From positions 1 to 39,786 of the forward strand of contig JAVYAJ010000066.1 of the NCBI GenBank assembly GCA_032229885.1: DNA of 39,786 bases. The letters run 5' to 3'. How positions within the stretch are numbered: position 1 is the stretch's first letter; each line of letters starts with the position of its first letter. Shown here piece by piece: positions 18,043 through 26,329 of this stretch. The stretch is from Anammoximicrobium sp032229885 (GTDB lineage Bacteria; Planctomycetota; Planctomycetia; Pirellulales; Pirellulaceae). Under the pieces are notes generated by a model that worked only from the letters and a program-made list of their open reading frames with translations, did not search any database and was not told the DNA's origin. Made by a program: the position numbers and the translations under genes.

Positions 18043-18846
18043 TCAGCTCGAGGCGCCGATCAACGCGTCGTGGGCCAAATCGTAACCGATGGCGAAGATC
18101 GCGGCGTCGACGATCAGATGGCTGAGCCAGGAACCAGCCACCGACCCGCTGCGTTCGTACAGCCAAGCCCACACGACTCCGCCCAGAGCAACGCCGATCG
18201 CCAAGGCATAAGTCAATGGCGAAAGCCAACCGAAGTAGGTGGCCAACACGATTACGTGATGCGCTGCAAAGGCCAGGCTCGAGATCGCCAAGGCCGAGAC
18301 CATCCGTCTGCGCGCTCGCAACTGGCCGTACACGAACCAACGCCAATAATACTCTTCGAGCCCCGAGTGGCACAGCGCATAGAAGACGCCCAAGCCCACA
18401 TACGCCCCGCGGCCGTGGACGCCCAAGGCGATGATCTTGTCTCGAATCGCGGCCGTCGCGTCGGCGAACTCGGTGTTGGTCTTCCACACCGCGTGATACA
18501 ACACCCACGCTGCGATCGACACCAGCAGGCCGAACCCCAAGCCCGCACCGAGCGCGCCGGCTTGAGCGCCGAACCGCAAGCGGCGCGGCCGCAAGGCGGC
18601 GGTTCCTGCCGTCAGCAAGCTTCGGATCGGCGACGCCCGCAAGGCGCCGCACCAGACAACCGCTAACACGGGAAACGCAAACTGGCTTGCCTTGCCGATG
18701 ACATAGACTGCCTGTTGCCATCCGGCGGGGCTATGCGCCAACAGGACGAAGTAAACGAACGTCAACGCGGTGGGAAACAGCATAGCCAGCCAAACGGCCG
18801 CCGGGCAAACCGAACCTCGCTTGTGGATGAAGGCGTCCGTTGGCAT
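18043..18846 (-). CDS. CPBP-family intramembrane metalloprotease/CAAX protease-like protein
   Basis: A 267-residue multi-pass membrane protein with about seven hydrophobic helices. The CPBP (Abi) motifs are present: Glu164-Glu165-x3-Arg169 (GLEEYYWR), His196-His197 in FAAHH, and His243-x3-Asp247 in LSHLIVD. These form the glutamate/histidine site of the CAAX-processing and Abi family. Bacterial roles vary (bacteriocin immunity, signalling, membrane-protein processing), and the partner here is unknown. GGGAGA lies about 10 nt before the ATG. The gene is followed after 62 bp by a GH123-like gene on the same strand, so the two may be co-transcribed. Confidence 0.88.
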   Translation of the reverse strand: MPTDAFIHKRGSVCPAAVWLAMLFPTALTFVYFVLLAHSPAGWQQAVYVIGKASQFAFPVLAVVWCGALRASPIRSLLTAGTAALRPRRLRFGAQAGALGAGLGFGLLVSIAAWVLYHAVWKTNTEFADATAAIRDKIIALGVHGRGAYVGLGVFYALCHSGLEEYYWRWFVYGQLRARRRMVSALAISSLAFAAHHVIVLATYFGWLSPLTYALAIGVALGGVVWAWLYERSGSVAGSWLSHLIVDAAIFAIGYDLAHDALIGASS

Positions 18847-19215
18847 TCGGCATTCTCCCTAACGCGAGCCATCGTCCGCGATCCCATGGGGCCTAAGCGT
18901 CCTGTACCAGGCGGGCGCGCGACGCCCGAGTCTCGGCGTGCGAGCCGGCGTGCTCCGTCGGACCCAGCGCGCCCACCGCGCGAACGCTGCGTTCCGAGGA
19001 TGCCACTAGCGCCTGGCCGATGGACGGCAAGCAACGGTCGAACCGGCAGGGCACGATGCGTTCGAGGGCTTGATCGGGCAATCTCTTTCAAATGGGTTTC
19101 AGCCTGCCTTCGCGGCACAAAAGCCTGCGTTCGTGCGTCTTGTCCTGACCCGCGCCGCCCACAGCGCACGGCCATAGCGCACATCGATTGAACGCGACCG
19201 TGCGACACGCCGCGA
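18847..19215. other. Non-coding region, CPBP gene to disordered-protein gene
   Basis: About 370 bp without a credible gene. It should contain the CPBP promoter and the 3' end of the unit coming from 20559. Open frames here are antisense to each other and Arg-rich. Confidence 0.5.
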
Positions 19216-20559
19216 TCATCGCCGCCAGCGACGCGTCCTTCCGCGACCGCCATCGCCGCCGGGGTTCTTGGTTCGCGTCTCCATGTTGGCAGTCAGAATC
19301 GGCTCGATTGCCTCCGCCCACGTGGGGATTTTCTTGTGCTTCAACCTCAGCCGCTCGCCACCGTCCTCTGGATCGCCGCCATCCTCTCGTTCGTCTTCGT
19401 CGTCGAACAAGTCCTCGTCGTCGGCTTGATCCTCGTCAGCCTGATCTTCGTCCGTCGGGACGACGGCCGAAGTCCGACGCCTTGGCCTGTCGCGTATTTC
19501 ACGCCGGGGATCTGTCAGCGATTCAGCGCCGGCGCAGGCGTTCCCGTCGTCCGCGTTCTCGTCGTCCGCGTTCTCGTCGTCCGCGTTCCCGTCGTCGCCA
19601 AAGTCGTCCGCCACAGCGCCCACCGGCTCCGGCCCGGCGGCAGGTCTCGAAGTTCGGCGTGTGCTCCGACGACGACGTCTCCGATTGGGGCGCCCACGGT
19701 CGGCATCCTCCGCATCCGAGGCAACCGTCTCGTCCGCCGAAATCGCGTCGTCCGTCTCGCCTTGCGGCTGCGCCGCGACAACTCGCTCCCGTTCGCGAGC
19801 CATGAACGGATGCCCGCGTCCGAACGAGTCGATGGTCGAACTCGGCTGATCGGGCTGCGCCTCGGGCTCGCGGTCGGCCGAGGACGCGGCGTCGACCTCG
19901 TCAAAGACCGCATCCAGTACGCCCGGCGCGTCCAATGCAAGATCCGGATCCTCGAACAATCCGGAAAATCGACCTTCGGATCGCGGCTGGCTCCGCGGGC
20001 TCGTGCGCGCGGCGGACGGCCGTTCCGGCGGTTCGGTGATCCAGGTCGAGATCGCCGTCGCAGGCGGATCTGTCGGCGGCAATGCCTGGCGGGCGTCGCC
20101 GACGGCAGAGGCCGGCGTCGTTTCGAGCCCAGCATCTGGTTTTGGCTCTGGCTCTAGTACTGGCTCCGGCTCTGGCTCCGGCTCCGGCTCAGCAACCTCC
20201 AACCCCAGAGAGTTAGCCAATTCGTACCAGTGCTTGGCCAGTTTCGGTTTGGGCACAGCCGTCGTTCGCTCCGGCGGTTTCTGGACGTGTTTCGCGGGGC
20301 TGAACACTTGGGCCGGCGCAGATTGGGCCGGCGCAGATTGGACTGGCGCGGACTGAAGCGGCGCTGGCGTGTCGAGCTGCGCACCGAGCGGCGACGAGTC
20401 GAATTCCGGGGCTGGTCCGGTCGCCTCGTCGAGCCCAGCGTCTGCGGCGCTCGGCGTTTGGTCTGCCGCCGGTTCTTGCCGCTCGGGTTCCTCGCTAGGC
20501 GTCGCGCCCAACTTGGCAACTAACGATTTCCAATGGTCGGTGGACTTGGCGTCACTCAT
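19216..20559 (-). CDS. Long disordered low-complexity protein, unknown function
   Basis: A 447-residue protein with little folded sequence. It begins MSDAKSTDHWKSLVAKLGA, and a similar short WYELANSLGLE element recurs near residue 111; both may be binding helices. Between them lie repeats: SAPAQ units, an EP dipeptide run, ADDEN and DEDQA units, and an Arg-rich block (RRRRRRSTRRTSR). The C-terminus KIPTWAEAIEPILTANME followed by a GGRGRTRRWRR tail looks structured and basic, suggesting nucleic-acid contact. I recall similar C-termini in other planctomycete hypothetical proteins, but this is from memory. It follows the mrp-like gene by 206 bp on the same strand. Function is not assignable. Confidence 0.75.
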   Translation of the reverse strand: MSDAKSTDHWKSLVAKLGATPSEEPERQEPAADQTPSAADAGLDEATGPAPEFDSSPLGAQLDTPAPLQSAPVQSAPAQSAPAQVFSPAKHVQKPPERTTAVPKPKLAKHWYELANSLGLEVAEPEPEPEPEPVLEPEPKPDAGLETTPASAVGDARQALPPTDPPATAISTWITEPPERPSAARTSPRSQPRSEGRFSGLFEDPDLALDAPGVLDAVFDEVDAASSADREPEAQPDQPSSTIDSFGRGHPFMARERERVVAAQPQGETDDAISADETVASDAEDADRGRPNRRRRRRSTRRTSRPAAGPEPVGAVADDFGDDGNADDENADDENADDGNACAGAESLTDPRREIRDRPRRRTSAVVPTDEDQADEDQADDEDLFDDEDEREDGGDPEDGGERLRLKHKKIPTWAEAIEPILTANMETRTKNPGGDGGRGRTRRWRR

Positions 20560-20765
20560 CTCGATATTCTCTTTGCACTCTCAGAATAGACGGCCACCCA
20601 GGCCCGAACGGGCGCCGCGACCGTCTGGCTATGCGCTCACGATAACCGACCGAAGCCGAGAAAGCAAGAACCACACGGCCGGATCGGGCCGAATGCGCCG
20701 ACGAGGTCGAAGTCCGCGCCACGCGGGCAGCGATGCGCATCCCGCCACCGTATCGCGCGAGGTTG

Positions 20766-21854
20766 TTATTTTCGGCCCAACACGGGCAGCGAGGCCTGAG
20801 GCGGGGATTTGGCCGCGGCGTCGGCGAGCCCCTTGACCAGTCGGTAGCAGATGCCTTCGAGCCGCGCGGCGACTTCGGGATTCTCAAAGCTATCGGCCGC
20901 CCGTCCGTCGTCGCCAAACTCGCGGATCTGGACTTGGATCGGGATGTCGCCCAGAAACGGCACGCCCAACGCGTCACCCTGTCGGCGGGCCCCGCCGCTG
21001 CCGAAGATATCGTGCCGCTGGCCGCAGCCGGGACAGATGAACCCGCTCATGTTCTCGATCAGGCCCAGCACGGGAATCCGCACTTTGCGGAACATGGCGA
21101 TCGCTTTGACGGCGTCCAGCAGGGCGACGTCCTGGGGCGTGCACACGATGACCGCGCCGGTCAACGGCAGCAGTTGCGACAAGGTCAACGCGATGTCGCC
21201 GGTGCCCGGCGGCATGTCGATGATCAGATAATCCAGATCGCCCCACGCCGTATCGCGCAGGAACTGGGTCACTGCGCCGTGCAACATCGGCCCGCGCCAA
21301 ATCACGGCCTCGTCCCGGGCCACCAGAAATCCCATCGACATAACCGGCATTCCATCCTTGTCGATGGGCCGCACGCGCTTGTCCTCGATGGTCGGACGTC
21401 CGCTCAGCCCCAGCATGTGCGGGACGCTGGGGCCATACACGTCCGCGTCCATCAGCCCGACTTTGCACCCAGCGCGTTTCAGCCCCAACGCAAGACTAAC
21501 CGCCGCGGTGCTCTTGCCGACGCCGCCCTTGCCCGATCCGACCGCGATCACACTCTTGGCTGTCAGGCCGATTTCGCCGATCTTGGCGGCCGGCCGTTCA
21601 TGGACGGTGCGGTGCACCGCGATCGCGGCCAACTGCGGAAATCTCGCCCGCAGGCTCTCTTCCACCCGCGCTTCGACGTCCGGCCACACCGGCGCGGCCC
21701 AGGTTGTCAACGCCACCTCGACGCGCAGCCGCCCGTCTTGAATCTGCGCGTCGCGCACCTGGTTCTCCTTCCCGAGCGGTTGGCCCGTTTCGGGGTCGGG
21801 AAGCGCTGACACCACTTCGATGACAGAAGCCGGATCAATAGAACCGTTGGCCAT
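20766..21854 (-). CDS. apbC: Mrp/ApbC/Nbp35-type P-loop ATPase, Fe-S carrier
   Basis: A 362-residue scaffold/carrier that delivers Fe-S clusters to apoproteins in the cytoplasm. A MIP18 (DUF59) domain occupies about residues 5-80. The deviant Walker A SGKGGVGKST (107-116) carries both signature lysines, and DADVYGPSVPHMLG is the next switch region. Walker B-like LIIDMPPGTGD (about 210-220) and a CPGCG pair (Cys274, Cys277), which binds the bridging cluster in the dimer, are present. Length is typical. AAGG lies about 10 nt before the ATG, and two overlapping TATAGAA copies sit immediately upstream. The downstream neighbour on the same strand encodes the disordered protein. Confidence 0.95.
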   Translation of the reverse strand: MANGSIDPASVIEVVSALPDPETGQPLGKENQVRDAQIQDGRLRVEVALTTWAAPVWPDVEARVEESLRARFPQLAAIAVHRTVHERPAAKIGEIGLTAKSVIAVGSGKGGVGKSTAAVSLALGLKRAGCKVGLMDADVYGPSVPHMLGLSGRPTIEDKRVRPIDKDGMPVMSMGFLVARDEAVIWRGPMLHGAVTQFLRDTAWGDLDYLIIDMPPGTGDIALTLSQLLPLTGAVIVCTPQDVALLDAVKAIAMFRKVRIPVLGLIENMSGFICPGCGQRHDIFGSGGARRQGDALGVPFLGDIPIQVQIREFGDDGRAADSFENPEVAARLEGICYRLVKGLADAAAKSPPQASLPVLGRK

Positions 21855-22029
21855 GTAAACAGCCTTTCTATACCTTCTATACCTTGCGCGATTTGGAACG
21901 GGCGCGGTTCAGAATGAGCGCCGCTCGGAATGGAACTTAGTACAGCGCGCTTCACCCCCGCCCCCCCCCGGATCTCACGGGACTGGACGCTCGAGCGGTC
22001 ACCGGCGCCCGCGTATACGATAGTCTACA

Positions 22030-22569
22030 TTACTCGCGAAAATACTGCCCTTCACCGCTGTCTCGCTTCACCGCGATCTCATCGTCCGGCGTCGCGTCGT
22101 CGCGCGTGGTACAGGTGTCGAACTGCTTCCCGGCGCCGCTCGTCGCATATCGCGCCCAAGGCAAACGCGACCAGACTTGCTGCCGAAACGGCATCGACGA
22201 CGAGGGCAGACGATCGAGAAACCTCTGTATCAACGGCTTCAACTCGATCACGTCTTCCCACGAGAACGCGACGCCCACCGCTCCCGCTTCACGAAACAGC
22301 CACTGGAGCGGTTCGAGCTCCAGGCCGGTCAGGACAATGCTGCGAACCCGCACGAAGCTCAGCGACAACTGGACGAGCCGCTGACACGACGCCTCGACAT
22401 TCTCTGCGGACACCTCTAAAGCGACCAACGCAGCGCGTCGAGCCTGCAGCTCGCGCAGGCACGCGGCCCAACTGCGCGTCTCGCACAGACGCACCGCCGG
22501 AAGCGCTCGACGGAAAACGGCGCCCCAGCGGCCCGTTTTTTCGCAGACGATGATCCGACCTCCGGTCAC
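22030..22569 (-). CDS. Receiver-like hypothetical protein
   Basis: A 179-residue protein if started at the GTG at 22569 (VTGGRIIVCEKTG). The open frame runs on to 22938, but residues between are Arg-rich and look non-coding. The pattern alternates strands and helices: RIIVCEKTG, VRLCETRSWAACLREL, ALVALEVS, RSIVLTGLE, AVGVAFSWEDVIELKPLIQRFL. That resembles a response-regulator receiver or flavodoxin-like fold, but I cannot identify the conserved acidic pocket and phospho-acceptor Asp. The tail is polar and probably disordered. A purine run (GAGGGG) precedes the start. A probable frameshifted small gene lies about 100 bp upstream on the same strand. The family is not recognised with certainty. 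Confidence 0.6.
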   Translation of the reverse strand: MTGGRIIVCEKTGRWGAVFRRALPAVRLCETRSWAACLRELQARRAALVALEVSAENVEASCQRLVQLSLSFVRVRSIVLTGLELEPLQWLFREAGAVGVAFSWEDVIELKPLIQRFLDRLPSSSMPFRQQVWSRLPWARYATSGAGKQFDTCTTRDDATPDDEIAVKRDSGEGQYFRE

Positions 22570-22669
22570 CCCTGTTACCCCTCGGCGCGAACGGTGGCGG
22601 CGTAGCGCGCGCCTTGTGGCGCGATGGTCTCGCCGCGGACACGATCGGCCATCGACTCGACGTGAAATC

Positions 22670-22938
22670 CTAGGACACCTCGGCCAGATTGGCAACCGCC
22701 CGAGTCGCAGCTTCCCAAAAATGGGACGCAAGCTCGTCCGAGCGGCACCGGATCGAATCTTCTGGCTCGCCGAAAGCCACGTTCCCACGTGCGCCAACGC
22801 CGCGATCGCCGCCAACGCCAGCCAGCAGCAAGGCTCCTGGGCCTGGCTGTTCGCAGCCGAGATCTCGCCGACCATCGGGTTGACGGGGAGAGCGTCGGCG
22901 AACAGGGCCAAGAACGACTCGCTCGGATGGTTCGTCAA
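22670..22938 (-). pseudogene. Probable frameshifted small gene
   Basis: From a TTG at 22938 one frame reads convincingly: PSESFLALFADALPVNP, CCWLALAAIAALAHVGTWL, ASQKIR, with codons very rich in G/C at third positions. After about 22745 that frame becomes Arg/Pro-rich. The neighbouring frame instead continues CRSDELASHFWEAATRAVANL and stops at 22670. Together they would make a protein of about 90 residues. The break may be a real mutation, a sequencing error or, less likely, programmed frameshifting. The family is unknown. It is divergent from the PEBP gene and lies upstream of the receiver-like gene on the same strand. Confidence 0.4.
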
Positions 22939-23031
22939 CCGCCCGTGCGCACGACGCGTCGGAGGGCGGCGTTCGGGATATGGCGCCTAGCAAGCGGCGG
23001 GCTCGCTGGCGTCCCTCGTCTGCGCATGGTG

Positions 23032-23037
23032 TATAAT
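23032..23037 (+). promoter_or_regulatory. Candidate -10 element for the PEBP gene
   Basis: A perfect TATAAT lies 41 bp before the PEBP ATG, giving a leader of about 30 nt. No good -35 box is at the usual distance. The context GTATAATGGCC recurs at 26422-26432. Confidence 0.45.
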
Positions 23038-23077
23038 GGCCCCGGGCCGTTGGCAATCGGGCTCGGGAGATCTTCCG

Positions 23078-23635
23078 ATGATACTGACTGGACTCGTGTT
23101 GGGGGGCGTTGGTGTGATGAGCGCTGCAAGCCATGCTGGGAACGCTGCGCCGGGGCGGGCGATCGCGGTCCGCAGCTCGGCGTTTGTGGACGGAGGGTCG
23201 ATCCCGGTCAAACACACGGGCGACGGCGCGGATGTATCCCCCGAGCTGACCTGGGACGGCGTGCCGGAGGGAACCGGCGAACTGGTCCTGATCTGTGACG
23301 ATCCGGACGCGCCGACGCGCGAGCCGTGGGTGCACTGGATCATCTATGGCATCGCTCCTACGATGCGCGGGTTGCCCGAAGGGCTTGCCAACGACATGGT
23401 TTTGGATGGACCGGTGAAAGCCGCACAGGGGAAGAACTCGTGGCCCAGCGGACGCACCGTTGGGTATCGCGGGCCCGCCCCGCCGCCAGGCAAGCTCCAT
23501 CATTATCGCTTTCGGCTGTACGCCGTGGACCGTCCGCTCGGTCTTCGCCCCGCGGCCGACCGCGCCGCGCTGGCTCGCGCGATGACGGGTCACGTTCTGG
23601 CCTGGGGTGAACTGGTTGGAACATACCGACGCTAG
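23078..23635 (+). CDS. PEBP family protein (YbhB/YbcL type), probably exported
   Basis: A 185-residue phosphatidylethanolamine-binding-protein-like fold. The ATG at 23078 has GGGAG 9 nt upstream and begins a hydrophobic leader (MILTGLVLGGVGVMSAASHA) that looks like a signal peptide. Typical motifs follow: KHTGDGADVSPELTW, CDDPDAPT (73-80) with the conserved Asp-Pro-Asp, WVHWIIYGI with His86, and GKLHHYRFRLYAVD (about 139-152). The bacterial family (TIGR00481) has no firm function; ligand binding in the periplasm is the usual guess. It stands alone between two genes on the opposite strand. Confidence 0.92.
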   Translation: MILTGLVLGGVGVMSAASHAGNAAPGRAIAVRSSAFVDGGSIPVKHTGDGADVSPELTWDGVPEGTGELVLICDDPDAPTREPWVHWIIYGIAPTMRGLPEGLANDMVLDGPVKAAQGKNSWPSGRTVGYRGPAPPPGKLHHYRFRLYAVDRPLGLRPAADRAALARAMTGHVLAWGELVGTYRR

Positions 23636-24058
23636 AGACAGGATCGGGACAATTTCTGGAATTGAGGAAATGGTTTCACGGGCAGGCGCGACGCCGTCAA
23701 ACGCCGTATTCCAGGTCGGCCGCGTCTGAGACGCCTTGGCGTGAGGTTGCCCGACCTCGCAAAGTTGTCGCGTGCCGCGCGTGAAGGTTTTTCTCTCAGT
23801 TTTGCGGCGTTTCCGCCGTGCGCGATGGACTGGGCCGCGGCGTTTCAAAACGCGGGCCCAGCCCCTATGCCCGATCCTTCGAGAGCTGGGTGATCTCGCA
23901 ACAACGCGCGTGGCCGAAGGGCGACACGTCAGCCGGGACAGGTCGGTTGTTCGATTCTGAGTTGCGCTTCGAGCTTGCGATCGGTTCGAGAACGATCGGG
24001 GCTCGTGCAGGGACCGGGCGCAGGCTGCGCCGGCCGCGCGCTTGCCCGTGGCTGCCCG
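23636..24058. other. Non-coding region, PEBP to methyltransferase
   Basis: About 420 bp between convergent genes. No gene, tRNA or clear U-tailed terminator was found. Open frames are Arg-rich and overlap each other. Confidence 0.5.
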
Positions 24059-24874
24059 CTAGCGGAGGCGCCCCAAGCGTCGCCCGCCCCACGGCTTGCC
24101 ATGCGGATGGCCCAGCAGCCAGCGACGCAACCAGGTCTTGACCGGCACGGGCAGCAGGCGTTTCACTCGGTCTCGTAAACTCGCGCTCGGCGGGTTGCCT
24201 GGCTGGCCGTCCGACAACGTTGCAAACAGTTGCTGATAGTACGATTGCATGGGCCGCACATCCCCGGTCGCGTCGGCTGTCTTGTCTGCGACGACGATCA
24301 GCAGCAGGCGTCGTCGCGACTTGAACAGCACGGGCTGGCGCTGGGGATCGAGTTCGACCAAGTCCCAATAACTGGACTCATAGTCAACGCCCTGCTCTTC
24401 CGCGATGTAGACCCGCAAATTGGCGAAGTTGTTGGCCTGATAATAGTCGGCCAGCAGTGTCGGACTGAACTGATAGAACCCATGATTGGCAAAGCCATGG
24501 CAAGGGCTGATGTGGATCACGCGGCCACCGACGCGCAGCAAGGCGACGATGTTCGCCAGCGCGGCGGGCACGTCGAAAACATGTTCCAGGGTTCCCGAGT
24601 CCAGGATTCCGTCGAATCGGCCGCGCCACGCCGCGGGCGCCGGCAGATTCAGATCGTGGATCAATTCCGCGCCTTCGAAGTCCGAATAGTCCACAGCGCG
24701 CACGTCGCGAGCGCCCAGCGCGCAAAGCACGGCCACATCGCTCGTGTTGTCGCCACGAGCCGTGCCCTGCCAGCTCGGGATGTTCGTCCGCGGTGCGCAG
24801 TCGGCGGGAAGTTCGGCCGGTGCGACGCCCTCGTGTTGGCAGATCCGGACAAAGTCAGCGTGCGTCGCGTACAC
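24059..24874 (-). CDS. Class I SAM-dependent methyltransferase, uncertain start
   Basis: A Rossmann-fold methyltransferase of the type-11 kind, 271 residues from the GTG at 24874. Visible are ALGARDVRAVDYSDFEGAE (motif I and acidic loop), FDGILDSGTLEHVFD (post-motif acid and helix), ALLRVGGRVIHISP (motif III) and YQFSPTLLADYY, seen in Methyltransf_11-like proteins. The substrate is unknown; a basic tail LLPVPVKTWLRRWLLGHP may contact membrane or nucleic acid. Upstream of the GTG the frame still reads protein-like (FHGEWLTLGRQC) but hits a stop at 24929-24931 with no other start. The N-terminus may thus be truncated or frameshifted. Confidence 0.75.
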   Translation of the reverse strand: MYATHADFVRICQHEGVAPAELPADCAPRTNIPSWQGTARGDNTSDVAVLCALGARDVRAVDYSDFEGAELIHDLNLPAPAAWRGRFDGILDSGTLEHVFDVPAALANIVALLRVGGRVIHISPCHGFANHGFYQFSPTLLADYYQANNFANLRVYIAEEQGVDYESSYWDLVELDPQRQPVLFKSRRRLLLIVVADKTADATGDVRPMQSYYQQLFATLSDGQPGNPPSASLRDRVKRLLPVPVKTWLRRWLLGHPHGKPWGGRRLGRLR

Positions 24875-25174
24875 GCACTGGCGCCCGAGCGTGAGCCACT
24901 CGCCGTGAAAGGCTTGACGGCTCGCGGTTCAAGCGAGAAAACGCAACGCTGGCTTGGACAGTCCCATGACATATCGTGCGCGATAGACAGCGCACGGGCA
25001 AGGGTTGCGACGCGAAGGCAAAGTCGTGTGCGGCAAAGTCGAACCGAGATCCGCCCGGCAAAGTTCCTTTCCGAATCGGATCCAGTATACTTTGTTGGTG
25101 CGCGGTCTGAGTAGAGCCCGGCGGTCGGACTCGGCCCGCTCGCGTTCCCCGGCAATCGGAGGCGCCGTTGAACC
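24875..25174. other. Divergent intergenic region
   Basis: About 300 bp. The first 55 bp look like a lost N-terminal extension of the methyltransferase. A TATACT (25086-25091) about 85 bp before the next gene is a weak -10 candidate on the plus strand. GGAGG at about 25158-25162 serves as ribosome binding site for the ATG at 25175. Confidence 0.4.
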
Positions 25175-26329
25175 ATGTCGCCCGCCGCCCGCATCCGTGC
25201 GTGCCTGTGTGGTTTTCTGATGGCCGCTGTTTTCGGTCTGTTCGCGGCGGAGGACGGCGGACGAACCGAGGATGCGTTCGAAGTCGAGCTGTCGGATCCG
25301 GTCTCGCCTGAGCTGCCTCCGCGCGCGTACCGCGTGGCTTCGCTGGTCGACCAGGACGGTTTTCCCGCGGGCTATCGCCTGTCATTTACGACGCACGTCT
25401 GTTTGGACAACCAGTGTCGGACCGTACAGTTGACGATGTTCTGGGATGCGTTGGGATTTTACCAACGTCTGGAATATCCAGTCGATGCGCCGCTGACGAA
25501 AAAGGAGCATGTCCCGTTCCAGGCCGCGGACTATGCCAAGCTGGATCAGATCTTGAAGGAGCGAGATTCGGTTTTGGCCACGTGCTCGCTGAACGTGGTG
25601 GTGGCGCCGCCGACGCTGGACGAACAGGCGGCGCTGGCCGCGGGGCTCGACGGTTGGTCGGGCGCCACGCCACAGGCCGTCAAGGATGCGGTGGTCGACG
25701 ACGCAGCCTACACGAGTTGGACGTTGTGGCACTGGGCGAACGGGCAGATCGTCTCGAAGCTGCAGGACCAGACGCGACAACGGGCCACGCCGGCCTATCT
25801 GCAACGTCTGCTGCGTTCCCGAGACCGGCGCGCGGTCGATTTTGCATTGCGGCATATCTTGGCGCATTGCCCGACGGATGGCCGGTTTGTGGACGACGTG
25901 TTTCACGTTTTGGAGACCAGCGACCGCGAGCACATCCTGTTGGCGCTCAAGTTCCTGGACGGCGCCGTTCCGGACGCGCGGGAGCGATATGCGCGGCTGA
26001 TCGACTCGTTCTGCCGCCTGAACGGGACGAACGCTCCACTGGTCCTCGAGTACTTTGCGGCCCAAGCGGACTTGCCCCCAGAGACGCGCGACGGCCTGGC
26101 GGGCGTGCTGGACCGCTTGCCCTATTTTCAGGTGCATCTGATCCTACGGCTGTTCGAGGCGAAGGGGTTCTTTTCCGAAACGATCGAGGCGCACGTCGTC
26201 GCGCTGCTCGAACATCGCGAGTTCTTCATCGCACGGCGCGCGTCCGAATATCTGGCCAAACAGACACTGGACGCCGAATCGCACCGCAGTCTCGAAGCGT
26301 TTCGCCAGCGGCATCGCGGGCGACTGTGA
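25175..26329 (+). CDS. Secreted protein with helical-repeat C-terminus, unknown function
   Basis: A 384-residue protein with a signal peptide (about 1-25, ending FAAEDG). Residues about 40-150 form a globular domain with SLVDQDGFPAGYRLSFTTHVCLDNQC and a DYAKLDQIL helix. A CLDNQC Cys pair could form a disulfide or bind metal. From about 170 on, the sequence becomes a run of amphipathic helices (AYLQRLLRSRDRRAVDFALRHIL, HILLALKFLDGAV, APLVLEYFAAQ, FQVHLILRLFEAKG, HVVALLEHREFFIARRASEYLA), as in HEAT-like solenoids. The family is not identified. It precedes the DUF58/transglutaminase pair on the same strand by 460 bp, probably with a separate promoter. Confidence 0.75.
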   Translation: MSPAARIRACLCGFLMAAVFGLFAAEDGGRTEDAFEVELSDPVSPELPPRAYRVASLVDQDGFPAGYRLSFTTHVCLDNQCRTVQLTMFWDALGFYQRLEYPVDAPLTKKEHVPFQAADYAKLDQILKERDSVLATCSLNVVVAPPTLDEQAALAAGLDGWSGATPQAVKDAVVDDAAYTSWTLWHWANGQIVSKLQDQTRQRATPAYLQRLLRSRDRRAVDFALRHILAHCPTDGRFVDDVFHVLETSDREHILLALKFLDGAVPDARERYARLIDSFCRLNGTNAPLVLEYFAAQADLPPETRDGLAGVLDRLPYFQVHLILRLFEAKGFFSETIEAHVVALLEHREFFIARRASEYLAKQTLDAESHRSLEAFRQRHRGRL

